Below, piece by piece: positions 46,440-57,509 of a stretch of DNA of 64,000 bases. The translations under genes were made by a program, and so were the position numbers. The stretch is taken from the NCBI GenBank assembly GCA_021234155.1, contig JAJEKV010000024.1, positions 15,523,030 through 15,587,029 of the forward strand. Direction: 5' to 3'. This DNA comes from Isoetes taiwanensis (taxonomy: Eukaryota > Streptophyta > Lycopodiopsida > Isoetales > Isoetaceae). The notes beneath the pieces were generated by a model that saw nothing but the letters and a program-made list of their open reading frames with translations, was not told where the DNA came from and did not search any database. How positions within the stretch are numbered: position 1 is the first letter of the stretch; every line of letters starts with the position of its first letter.

Positions 46440-46760
46440 AATGATCATGCACCCATTCACACCTTAAACCGCCACACCCGAGGTCACGGGTTCAAACCTG
46501 GCCAATATCGGTCTAGTAATGGGGACCTTAAAATCCATTGCCCCGAGGTCACGGGTTCAAGTATGACCAACCGGTCCTGTGGTAGAGACCTTAAACCTGC
46601 CATATGTACTCGATAATCACATGCAAAGCAGCTCCTAGCATAAGGTATCGCGGCTAGGTAGTGGATTGGCTTCCATGTGATATGTAGAATGTGATGTAGC
46701 TACTGTACTCATGATGTGATGGTGAATAGACTAACGTCCTTCAATAAAAAAAAAACACCT
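46440..46760 (+). mobile_element. SINE-like sequence with two Pol III B-box motifs
   Basis: CGAGGTCACGGGTTCAA occurs at 46479-46495 and 46544-46560. GGTTCAAACC is a tRNA-type B box, and GAGGTCACGGGTTC is the form seen in plant Au-type SINEs. An A10 run at about 46747-46756 could be the tail. No clear A box was found upstream, so this may be two fused 3' parts. Confidence 0.45.
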
Positions 46761-47607
46761 TAAATCACAATCAATGTAGATGACATGTTATCAATACATT
46801 TTAATGTTCTTTCTTATATTACATATTCCATGTCCATGACTTGGTATCAGCTACTTATTGCTCGCAATGCTAGTTATTATCCAGCAATCTTCCACCCGTT
46901 GTATGGCTTCGCCAAAGCTTAGGTATAAATTTCTCGCCGCTTTAAAACAATTGCGTCATATGCTAGCAATTGTCCTTTTCCATTCTAACGGTCTTATAGG
47001 ACGCCTCTTCTCATCTTCGATCATTTTGACCTCGATTCTCTTGACCTTGTCTGAAAACTATGTTCCACACTATGATCATGTCGCCTGAATGGACATGAAT
47101 GCATATTCATTCCCAATTGCAAGAGATCGGTTATCCAACGTCATGTTTTTCTGTCTTCTATTCGGCTCTCTTTTTGCTCCACTAGAAACTGGTTGCACTC
47201 CCTTCCATTAACTTTTTCCATGCATTATAGGCATGCATTTCACCAACACCATTAACCGTGCCCACGCAGTTACATTCTCATCTTACTCATGCATAGACTT
47301 GCATCTATGTTGCACACCTTAGGAAGTTAAGTCTCCTTAACGAAACCCAACTTATGCTTAATTTATAATCCATAGTTTATGGATCCGCATCGTTCATGGC
47401 AATAACCTTCTAGCTTCCATGAATCATATCCTAATTCAAGTAGAATCAACATTCACTACCTTCACCATCCTTGTTAGAAACTTACACTTCTAAAGTGATA
47501 TTCCTTTCCTATGATGGACATTTATCATTTAGCCTTATCTCCATAACATGTTGTATGACAAATAATCATAAGACACCTACTATATATGACAAATAATCTG
47601 CAGTTAC
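46761..47607. other. No gene recognised
   Basis: Short frames only. Nothing could be assigned. Confidence 0.5.
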
Positions 47608-48182
47608 TGTTGGAGTTTGATACTTATTGCATAATGTGTTCAGGTTAGCACATGAGAACATATACAGGTTCATGGTGAAAGGTCAAAGGGAACATGAAGG
47701 AGTGTGAAAAATAACCATAGGTAAAAATATGTGACTCATAGGTGAAAATATGTGACTCGGATATATAACAAGGGTCAGTATTACTATTGTTAGAGTTATG
47801 AGGTGGAATGAAATTGGAGGCAAAGCGATTTTAAACTTAGAAACACTCATGTATTGCCGAACCAAACTGCTGAAACAACTCCATAACCGTCGAAGAAGAG
47901 ATTAAAATAAGTGGACAGAGAAGATCACAGACAGACTGTGGTTTTGGATTATACAATCAAGGAGGAATTGCGATTCCAGTCGAGCTGTAGGATCGATGTT
48001 CTATTAAGCTCAGTCTCATGACTACAGTGATGTTATAAGTGTGAATAATTATATTCATATTATATCCAAGGATCATTGTTCAATGCAAACTCTTATATAG
48101 AATAATTGTTAATGGCCATTATACTCATTGCATTACTCTATTTAAGTTGATCTCAAATTACAATTGTGTTCTAATTCTCACA
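47608..48182 (+). mobile_element. LTR of a second Copia element
   Basis: It begins TGTTGGAG, the usual Copia LTR start, and ends ...CTCACA. Two bases later comes TGGTATCAAGGCAGG, a variant primer-binding site (48185). The LTR length is 575 bp. It contains a TATATAGAATAA-type motif near 48093. Confidence 0.6.
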
Positions 48183-48218
48183 TCTGGTATCAAGGCAGGT
48201 TTTTGGAAGTTGTCCAAA

Positions 48219-48362
48219 ATGTCAAGTAGGTTTGGAGCAAGCCTTTTGAGTAGTGTTAATGTGTACAAAGGAGGGCCTGGTTTTCAAGTTTGGAAGGACT
48301 CAATAATACACATATTGGAAGTCGAGGATCTTTGGGATTTGGTTAAGGTTGAAAGAGGCACA
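48219..48362 (+). pseudogene. Second Copia, gag N-terminus only
   Basis: ATG at 48219 gives MSSRFGASLLSSVNVYKGGP and then FQVWKDSIIHILEVEDLWDLV. It is colinear with the first 45 residues of the gag at 30933 (MATRFGANLLNSIEVFKGDG). After about 48355 the similarity ends abruptly in unrelated sequence, so the element is broken there. 48363-48896 shows no gene. Confidence 0.75.
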
Positions 48363-48896
48363 AGAAATCATCACTTCCAAGGTAAGTCCTACAATAAGAT
48401 TGAAGTTAAAGAAATAAAACACCTCGAGAAATGTGGTATTTTATGTATTACATTAAAAAGCCCTTATGGAGTTTTACGTGGCAAGGTGCAAGGCAAGGTA
48501 AAAGCAAGTGCAAGGCTCGACAATGGACTCACAATATTCCTTTGTGGACTTTTACGTCTCGTAATACAAGATGAGTTAAAACCAAGATGGTATGAAAGTG
48601 GCAGTCCACCACGGAGCCATGCAACTCGGCCACTTACAAGGTGTAAAATAGACTTTGATTGAAATTACACCCTTCTTGAAAAATTATTCATGGTAATTTC
48701 AAGAGAAGTCCTTTTAATTCAAAACATACTTCCTGAAAATATAAAACTATAACAGATGGGAATTGGGGAATAGAAGTCTACAGTCCTTCAAATATGGAGA
48801 TCTTTATATATTAAAAAATAAAAATAAGACTTTTAAATTAGATTAATCAGTTTGAAGTTACATCTTGATGGTTAGATTAATTTACACACGTAAGCT

Positions 48897-51800
48897 TTAA
48901 CCCATCAAGCTCTTCGAAGCAATTTCAAAAACATTTTCTGAAAGACCTTCAGTCATTGCAATACGTTGTAGTTGCACCTAAACACATCCACATGAATTGC
49001 GTCTTAGCCCACCCAAAGCCAGGAGCTAAAGAAAATACAAAGAACTTGACACACCTTTGCCAATGACTGCCTTTCTTCATCAAAACGTTTCCATCTTGAA
49101 AATGCTGAGACCATTCGGGAAGCAACCTGAGTGCAAGCAGTATTTTTAGCAAAACACCAAATAAGAATATAAGCCGAGCCCATGAAAAACCAGTGAATGA
49201 ATTACTTGTGGATTGATAGCATCCAACTGTAAAACCACGTCTCCTAGGAACTTGTACCCTGATCCATCTTTTGCATGGAAGTTTACCATAGCTCGAGAGA
49301 AAGCCCCAATTAATGAATATACCTGCAGCATAATGCTGTCAAATTTGAACTGGAAATGGAGATGGAAAAAATCTGGGATATAACAGAAGGCCCCCAATGC
49401 ATACTTTATTTGGGTTGCGGATATCAAAGGCAGGATGTTCCACCAAAGACATGACATTCTCCACGTTATTGGGAATATCCGACATTGCTTGTAGCGCCAA
49501 CCATTTGTTGACTACCTATGGTACAAAGTCAAATGTCATCAATGACAAGAACTATTGTATATTATTTTTGAGGTTCAGAAATTTTACCAATGGCTCATGT
49601 TTCCACTGCTCGTAAAAACTTGACAGCACTTTATCACGCACGTCGCCATGATTTTGTGCAATTGCAGCCAGCGCTGCAAATTGGTCTGTCATATTTGATG
49701 CTGATGAATACTCCCTAAGCACTAGCTCTGTTGTTTCTGGTATATTAAGTGAAGCAAGAAAGCCTGCACAAAAATTTCAATGTATTTAGTTGCACATAAA
49801 GCTAGAACATGCATAAAGACTAACTTGAAATTGCATGAGTCTTACTTAGTGCAGTATTCTTAAGCGCACGCCTTGCCTTGCTTTTATGTGTGAATTCGTA
49901 CGGCCCAGAACTCCGGTTTTGTTCAATCTGGTGGCCATTGAAATCGTAGAATCATTTACTGCCAGATAGCACTTGAAATGGTATGCAGAACAGATAAGCA
50001 GAAGAGAGCTGAAACAACATGCATTACCACGTGATAAAGCTCATTCTTCAATGCTGATGCAAGTGACTTAATCACAAAACGGCGAACAGCATGGATTGCA
50101 TCTGGATCTGCAATTTCCAGCAGATCCATAAGCTCGCTTTCACCAGGTAAAGTGATTGCTTTTGCCACAAACTCCTGTAAAGGATGCAGACACGTTTTCA
50201 TGATCATATTCCATGAAACAACAGCCCAATTTGTATTTCAGGTCAATGTAACCTACTTCATCCAATGAGGTGTCAGACAGTATGCTGCGTAAGCCATCAA
50301 TGAAAGAACTTGGAACGGCTAGCTCCTTGTTATTCTGAGCATGACTAATGAGGGTAACCATAAATTTCCTTGCCATAGTTTGCCCAGCTTCCCACCTGGT
50401 AACCATGCAAACTTATGGTCAATTTACAAAATGTCAAGAGGCAATGATCACCAAAATACCTGTTAAATGCATCAGTGTCATTTGCAAGCAAGAACAGTAG
50501 ATCATCATCTGTTAAATCAGGTGCAACAAGACGCACTGGAGCACTAAAATTGCGTAACAGTGATGGTACGGGTCTTTCTGGTATGTTTGTGAAAGTAAAT
50601 TCCTGTTCAGCCTGAAACACAAACCAAAAGTAAGGACATAATTTGATGGAGAAGAGACCACACATTGGGGCTAATTTATCATGTGTACTTTGTTAAGAAT
50701 TGGACCATCTTTTCAGATGCAAAAGAACAAGAGTATGGAGTAAAATTATGCCTTCTCCATGCGAAGAACTGCAGTGGTTGATGCACCTTCATTGTCCAAT
50801 CCAATTGATATTAATGAGACGCCATCAAAAACCTCAGAAAGTGGGATGTCGTGTCCTTTTGAATCCAAAAGTCCAACAGACAAAGGAATCAGAACAGGTT
50901 GCTTTGCCGGTTGGCCTGGGGTTGGAGAAATTTCTTGCCTGTAAATCATGATATGTTAGGTTCTCACCTGGCATGCATGCAATAATAAAAACAAAGCCCA
51001 TGATAATGTGGCATTTCGCTAATAATTAACCTGCATTTTAGGGTATATGTACGAGCTTTTGCATCATATGATGTTGTCACTGTCAATGTTGGTGTTCCAG
51101 CTTGTGAATACCTACAAAGCAATGAAAGCATGCCGTGCTTGTTAGACTAGCTAAGAGCATGCCAGTAATCCTCAAGTATTGTTAATTTAGTGTAGCAGGA
51201 CGATATTATAAGATGTAAGAAACTTTTACCAATGCAAGAACTTTGGCAATGTCGCATTGTTTGCATCTCGCATTGCACCAAAGAAGTCTTCACATGTAAC
51301 AGCTTGCCCATCGTGTCTTTTGAAATACAAATCCATTCCCTACAATAGAAAGAACCATCGCTTTAAAGATCTCAATATAGATTGTAGTTTACATTCATTC
51401 ATGAAATCGATTACCTTACGAAAACCTGTCTTTCCTAGCAGCGTCTGATACATCCGTACTACTTCAGCTCCCTGCAGACAACATTACTAAATTCATGCAT
51501 TGATATCGCTTAAGAAACAGGAGCAAATGAAGCTACACACCTTTTCATACACCTGCGCAACATTGCGTCCATGTCAAGAAACCATCCAAGTACACGCATC
51601 AGATCCTTAATAGCTAAGAAAAGAATAACTTTGTATAGCCCCAGTAAGACTTACCGTAACTGCACCATAATAGATTATTGGTTATGATGTCCAGAAGTCG
51701 ATATTGAATGTTGATTTTGATCATAAAATTGAAAATATTGCTTAAATGTCATTCAACAAGTCTCAACATTTAATAATAGTCAAATAACCATAACCGTACC

Positions 51801-54800
51801 CGTGTAGAAATTGTCCATCTGCAACCAAGTAAGAAGCAATTAAAATCAAATCTAAATTAGCTGCAGAGTTACAATTAGAAGAAAGTAACGAAAATAAAAT
51901 AAAGAGAAAAAGCTGATGTTTAACTTGCTGCGGCCCAAAGTCTCTTACTGAATCCAGGACAATGCTTTCTTCATAAATAAAGGCAACCACGTGAACACAA
52001 TTTGGAACTATTAAGTTCTTATAAGTAGAGGACCCCCCAGCAGTTTAGTGAAAAGCGGGAACAAGTATGGTCACATTATTTCAGTGCCATAAATAAAAAT
52101 AAGTAAATAGGAAAAGCATTTAGCCTGACATCACTTAATGTGCGCTTTATGTCTGCTTCTTTCATGTACCTTCATATAAGAATCTGGACGGACAGGGTGT
52201 GCCATTGGACCAGCATCCTGGTCGTGCAAAGGAAGAATAAGCATCAAAAATACAATATTCAATAACCTGAATTTTAAATGCAATTAGCTCACCTCCGAAA
52301 ACTGAGCTGTACGAAGAAGAACTACATCACCTATACGTTTGACAGGACGGCAGCCCATATCAGAAGAAAATTCCTAGCCAAGAAAAGAAGAGAAATGAGA
52401 GAAGTCCAAAAAAAACAAATGGAGAATGCTTAAGAAGGCCAAAATATTCAAGCATACTTGATCTCTGAACACTGTTAGGCCCTCCTTAAGACTTAATTGA
52501 AACCAGTCCCGGCAAGTCACTCTGTAATACCCAAGAAGTGCCAGATGCAGTGAGCACAAAGACCAAACAAATAGTACAAGACTCCCCCCGCCCCCCAACC
52601 ACAACTGCTGTAGCGCCTACTATGTAAAGGGGAAAAAAGGTATGCACAAGATGCAATGCACCATGAATGTTTGCAGTAGGAGGTTTTCGTTTTGGATTCA
52701 GTCTTCCATTCAAGGTCATAAACTCAAGCAAACTCAACTAACTTGCACTAAACAATCTGTTTGAATCTGACCTCGCAACCAAATTTCAATTTCAAAGGTA
52801 GGGGCTGGCCATGCGCGGAACAATTATGTCGCAATTGAATTATATGCTTCAATTAATGGTAGGCAGATGCATAGTAAATGATATAAGGAGAAGGGGTGAG
52901 GATAAGAACTACCTGTTTCCAGTCCAATTATGAAAGTACTGATCCCATTCGAATGCAAAAACAGAAAACCAAAATCAGTGTTCGTTCACAATAGGTTATT
53001 ATTATCTTAATTATTTAAAAGATATTGGGATGGTGAAGGGCAAAACCTCATGGCCAATCACTCCCAGAATAGCAGCATAATCAGCGTCAGTAGCTGTCTC
53101 CGGGGAGGCTAAGACTAATTTGGAATTGAAAATCTAAAAGCATAAGATTGTTAGTTTATATAAAAACACAACTCATAAACTCATTCACTCATTCATGCGC
53201 TGCTAATAATGTAAGTGGGATGATTACATTGAGACTCTTGTTCTCCATTGCACCCCTGCATTAAATAAAGAAACAAAAGTAAGCAAGCAAGATAGGGAGA
53301 AAGAAAGGTACTCAGTAGGGAAACAGGAAAATACATATTGAAATCAGGCACCACGACCACATTGAAAAGGTCAAGATCATACTCCAACCCAAATACCTGT
53401 AAGACATGGATGGCATCTCTGAAATGAATCTAAACAGAATAAAAAAGGTTAAGAAATGATAAAATCTGCGGACCTCTTCATCCCATTTCATGGCAGCTTT
53501 GAGAGCATACATTGCATGTGCAGTCTTTGGCACATCATCCAATGGTGACCATATTTTTAAATGTACTTCACGTCCAGAACAAGTTATAAACACATCACTT
53601 CTGGATGAGAGCTGGCCAGCTACAAGTGCAAATAAATAACAGGGTTTCTTAAAAGGATCCTCCCAGACGGCATAGTGTTGACCATTCTGCATAGGAACCA
53701 TGCGGTTAACTTTCAACTGCAAGTGCTGTAAAAGCTTGGGTCTATGGAAAGATATGCCAAATTAACTTACATCCAAGTCTCCATGTTCTAAAAGGTTACC
53801 ATTCGAAAGCAATACAGGATATTTTGCTTTATCAGCCTCTATACGTGTTGTAAATTTAGCTAAAACATCAGGACGATCCTGAAAATGAACAACAAATGAC
53901 AATTGCAACTTATATTATTTCAAAGCCGAAGTGAATGAAATTGAACTAACAAGCAACCTGATAATATGTAATCTTGCGGAACCCTTCAGCTTCACATTGT
54001 GTGCAGAAGTTACCTCCTGTCCTATACAGGCCCTATCCATAAAACAATAAACTCACATGATTCATTGTACATGTGCTCATAATGCTAGAAACTGGTAATT
54101 GTAGGAAATAAAGGGCTACCTCTAAAGATAAGTTGCTTTCTGGATGAATTTCTGTGCCAATCTCTAGGACAAATGTACCCAAAGGTAAACCAGACAAGGT
54201 TAGGTTTCTTGAAGATAACTTGACATGTTTAGCCTGAAAGGTAGTAAACGTTCCCAATCATCAGCCATCTGAAACCTCAAAAGATAAGGAAAACCATGCA
54301 TAAAATACCATATACCTCATGTTCCTTTCCATTTATCTTGACATACAAAAGCTTCAAGTCCCTTCCGTCCAAAACCAAGGGTTGGGGCTCCTCTATATAA
54401 ATAAAAGCGGAATCAGATATTATAATGCAACATAAATAATCAACTGAGAACAGCATAATACAAACTCGGCGTCAGGTTATTAAGGACTTTGTATGACTTG
54501 AAGGTGCCAACTAATAACATTGGATTGTCTTTGTTTTAAGTTTTAGATTGCAGGCACTGTCTCACTTGGCAAAATGGTAGTAAAGTTGTCATGAGAAGAG
54601 AAAGACCATGTGGAGAAAAGAGATATACAGAAGTTTTTATGTTTTTCCATAGAAATTCAAATAGAATATATATCTATCAAAAGCCCATACCATCACATCT
54701 GCTTTTGATGGCTATATTTGAATGCACATAGGTATAATCTTCTCCCAAGATAAATTTAAGGTCAACCTGAACATAGACCAGTCAAAAACAATTAATCTCC

Positions 54801-55099
54801 CTTTCATAGACTTTCAAACAAATCTCGGCAAGTCGACCTTCTCGAACAAGTAAACTGGTGGTTTATAATCCTTCAGAAATACTTCTTTAGCTACTTCCTC
54901 TACGCAAGACTCTTCTTCCATGGTTGATAATGATGGTACAGCAGTAGTGAAGTTCGCTTGTGCCCGTGTTAAAGGTGACCCCTGCAGAGTTTCTATCAGA
55001 ATTTTTCTCAAAAATAGTTAATGTTGTGTTTGTTTCAACGATTACTTGTACCTTCAATAGTTGCAGGTAGGGACAGAAATAACGACAAAATCGGAACTC
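48897..55099 (-). CDS. M1-family (PepN-type) metallo-aminopeptidase
   Basis: Zinc aminopeptidase that trims N-terminal residues, close to the plant PepN-like M1 enzyme. Phase-consistent exons, 5' to 3': 55099-55052 (likely), 54981-54838, 54766-54691, 54392-54316, 54233-54120, 54032-53958, 53878-53771, 53686-53474, 53396-53335, 53255-53228, 53133-53047, 52938-52913, 52521-52458, 52373-52293, 52217-52170, 51818-51800, 51659-51655, 51552-51541, 51471-51415, 51339-51230, 51111-51031, 50938-50752, 50611-50460, 50395-50257, 50174-50028, 49927-49846, 49763-49588, 49515-49405, 49322-49206, 49126-49055, 48977-48897. From Met at 54919-54921 this gives 896 residues. GAMEN lies at 271-275. The zinc site is HEYFH at 307-311 with Glu330 (HEXXH-X18-E). 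The C-terminal helical domain runs to IASKSLMG. Sequence upstream of that Met stays open, so a longer form with an organelle transit peptide is likely; the first exon was not found. It appears functional. Confidence 0.93.
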
Positions 55100-57310
55100 C
55101 TGCACAATCTTATCTTTATAAGAGACAGTAGAACGATATTCAAAAAGCATCTATTTTGTCATTTAACTTGCCTTTGAAGTTAAAAGCCTATTGCCCTTTA
55201 GAAAGCTCTGCTTGACTGCTGTGGTTGACTGCATATCAATCATCTACATCAGTCTTCCCTGATACAACTTACGCATTCAAGATAAAAAGTTAATATAGCA
55301 TCAGCTCTGTTGCAGTTTGTAAATACGAGCACAGACTCTCTGAGTGGGCACAAAGATTTATCTTCAATATATCATGTCTTATTTTACTTTTCAAAGCCCC
55401 TAGACCGTCATAAATAGCCTGTGCATTGTTACATTAGAAATACCTGTCTCCATTTCAAGCGTTAAATAACGGGAATGTACCACCATCCCATATTATTGTA
55501 TTTTGGTGTGCCGCCAATGCTACTGGCTAATGTGAAGGTTATAACCCTTATTGCCAGCTGACACAAAGTATTGGCATAAGCAAGCATTGGTGGTCATTCT
55601 CAAACAGAGAAACAATTGCTATAATGAATGAGAAGGTATTGATAAAGCATCAAGAACATTGAAAGGTGATCACCAGATTAATAACATAGGGAAACAGGGA
55701 CCACCACTGGCACCTTGAGAGATGCAGGGCCGGCCCTGACTGAGCATACTCGAGACGTAAGGGCTAAGGCCATACTAAGCCCCGGTTTCTGGCATGACAC
55801 CATGAAAGTGCTCATCTTACACCACCTATACAAACCCCTAAAAAGATGAACGCTTCGTCAAATAGACTTGAACATCAACACCTGTAAAGAGCAGTAAACA
55901 TCGACAAATGGCTAATTAAGCTGACATTTGGGAATCACTTACCCCTAACTGCATTTTTAATCTAACCAACTGACTAACAATCATACTCGAGACTAGTAAC
56001 TGGCCAAATTCCACCAGGAGTTTACAAAGAAAGCTGTTAATACAGTGATTGTTTCACCACCCATTAACGTTGTCTCTGTACAAACAAAAATCTATGGTAG
56101 TATATTGTAAAATGCATAAAGACATATCTACTTACGGTAGAATAAAGGCAGCTTCAAGTTATTTGAGGCACAGCAATCGCAGAAGCTCGGACTAGCGGCA
56201 GCTATGGCGCGTGCTCTCTGCTTCGCAAACAGCACGTAAAAGTCTGTTCTTTTAACCCACCATTATTTATTCAAATATTGATTCAAATGGGATGCAATAT
56301 AATTAAGGCTTCTAGAGATGGTCCATAAAAAGTTTGCCAAATTATCTCCGGAGTGGAATAGGGGGATGGGGTTTAATGTTGTATAATTTTTCCTTTGTGT
56401 GAGAACTAATGGTTAGAATTAGAACATTTCGCTTCTGTGCAAGGACTTCCAAAGAGGGCTGCTGGAGATGCTGGTTGCTAACCAGGGCAAGATCTGCGAA
56501 TTTGGATGGAACAGTTTGGCTGCGTAGGGCGGATTTGGATGAGAAGCTTTTGAATGGTTTGGTTGTGCAGGGAAGGATCTATACTGGTACCATGCATGCT
56601 ATGACGTCTCATGCGAATATGTGTTATCTCTTATTTGTTGTTGCATTTCTGCTTTGTTTATGTACACGTCTCCTTTCTGAGGCTTCTTGTTGAGGCTTCT
56701 TTGTAAAGCTACACTATGAATCCAGAAGTTTGAAGTTTGCACTTTCATGTGGAAGTTAGCTCATTCTCGTTTCTCTCATGCACTTCTGTTTACCGGCCCT
56801 ATGTTATAAAACCGTCCAATTTGGCAGTTCATTGTTTGCAATGCCAAGGCTTTAGAAGCTCTGTTTTCGAATTGTGCAGCACAAATTCAAGCTCTGTTTC
56901 ATATTTGCATGCTTAGCCGAATTGGGTGGTTGGGAGGTTCCAGAGAGGTCCAGAAGCGGACGCCAGCATCTTTGCAAATACATTTTTGGGTTGCCCCTAG
57001 GGGGGCAAGCCCTTGTCCACGTGGGTTTATGGCATATTCCAAGTATATGCTAGTATATGCCAGGAATATGCCAATGACTGCTCCAAACTTGCTATAGGGT
57101 GTAAACTGTCAGCGACTGCTGTTCTTGGGCATCCATTTGAAACCGGCTAACCGGTGCTTAAGCGACGGAGTTGCTACTCTTCTTGAAGGTCCATTGAAGG
57201 CCCGTGTGAACAAGTGGCAACCGGATGCTTTTAAAGTGATCCGTTCTTCGTAAACATATCTTTTTGTATTGTCTGCAAAGCGTACTCATGGGGAAGATTC
57301 AGGAACGAAG
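55100..57310. other. Upstream of the aminopeptidase; no separate gene
   Basis: This should hold the aminopeptidase 5' leader, promoter and perhaps its first exon. On the - strand, sequence at about 56220-56146 ends in a GTAAGT donor and could be a 5' exon, but it lacks an ATG and its phase does not fit. The + strand frame at 56409-56693 has no recognised motif. Confidence 0.4.
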
Positions 57311-57503
57311 GATGCAACTGCCATGGCGGGAGCTCTTACTATGAGATACTGTGAAAGCATGCAGCAGAAAGGCATTCAGCCAGACAAATTCATATTCTCT
57401 AATATCCTGAGTGCATGTGGCAGTATAGGTTCTATATTTCAGAGCAGATGCATTCATGAACAAATCATCAGGGATGAGGTCCAATATGACATTACGTTTT
57501 GTT
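57311..57503 (+). pseudogene. PPR fragment
   Basis: The frame reads YCESMQQKGIQPDKFIFSNI, then LSACGSIGSIFQSRCIHEQI. This is one and a half PLS-class PPR units, as in the array at 11.6-13.1 kb. A stop follows at 57503, and no further units were seen on either side. Confidence 0.7.
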
Positions 57504-57509
57504 GACCTT

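Noticed and set aside
46479-46500. A tRNA gene based on the GGTTCAAACC motif
   Set aside because: No acceptor stem, anticodon arm or D arm can be drawn. SINE B box preferred.
56202-56693. MARALC... and MVRIRTFRF... frames upstream of the aminopeptidase as a divergent gene
   Set aside because: The first stops after 11 codons, and the second has no motif or splice context.
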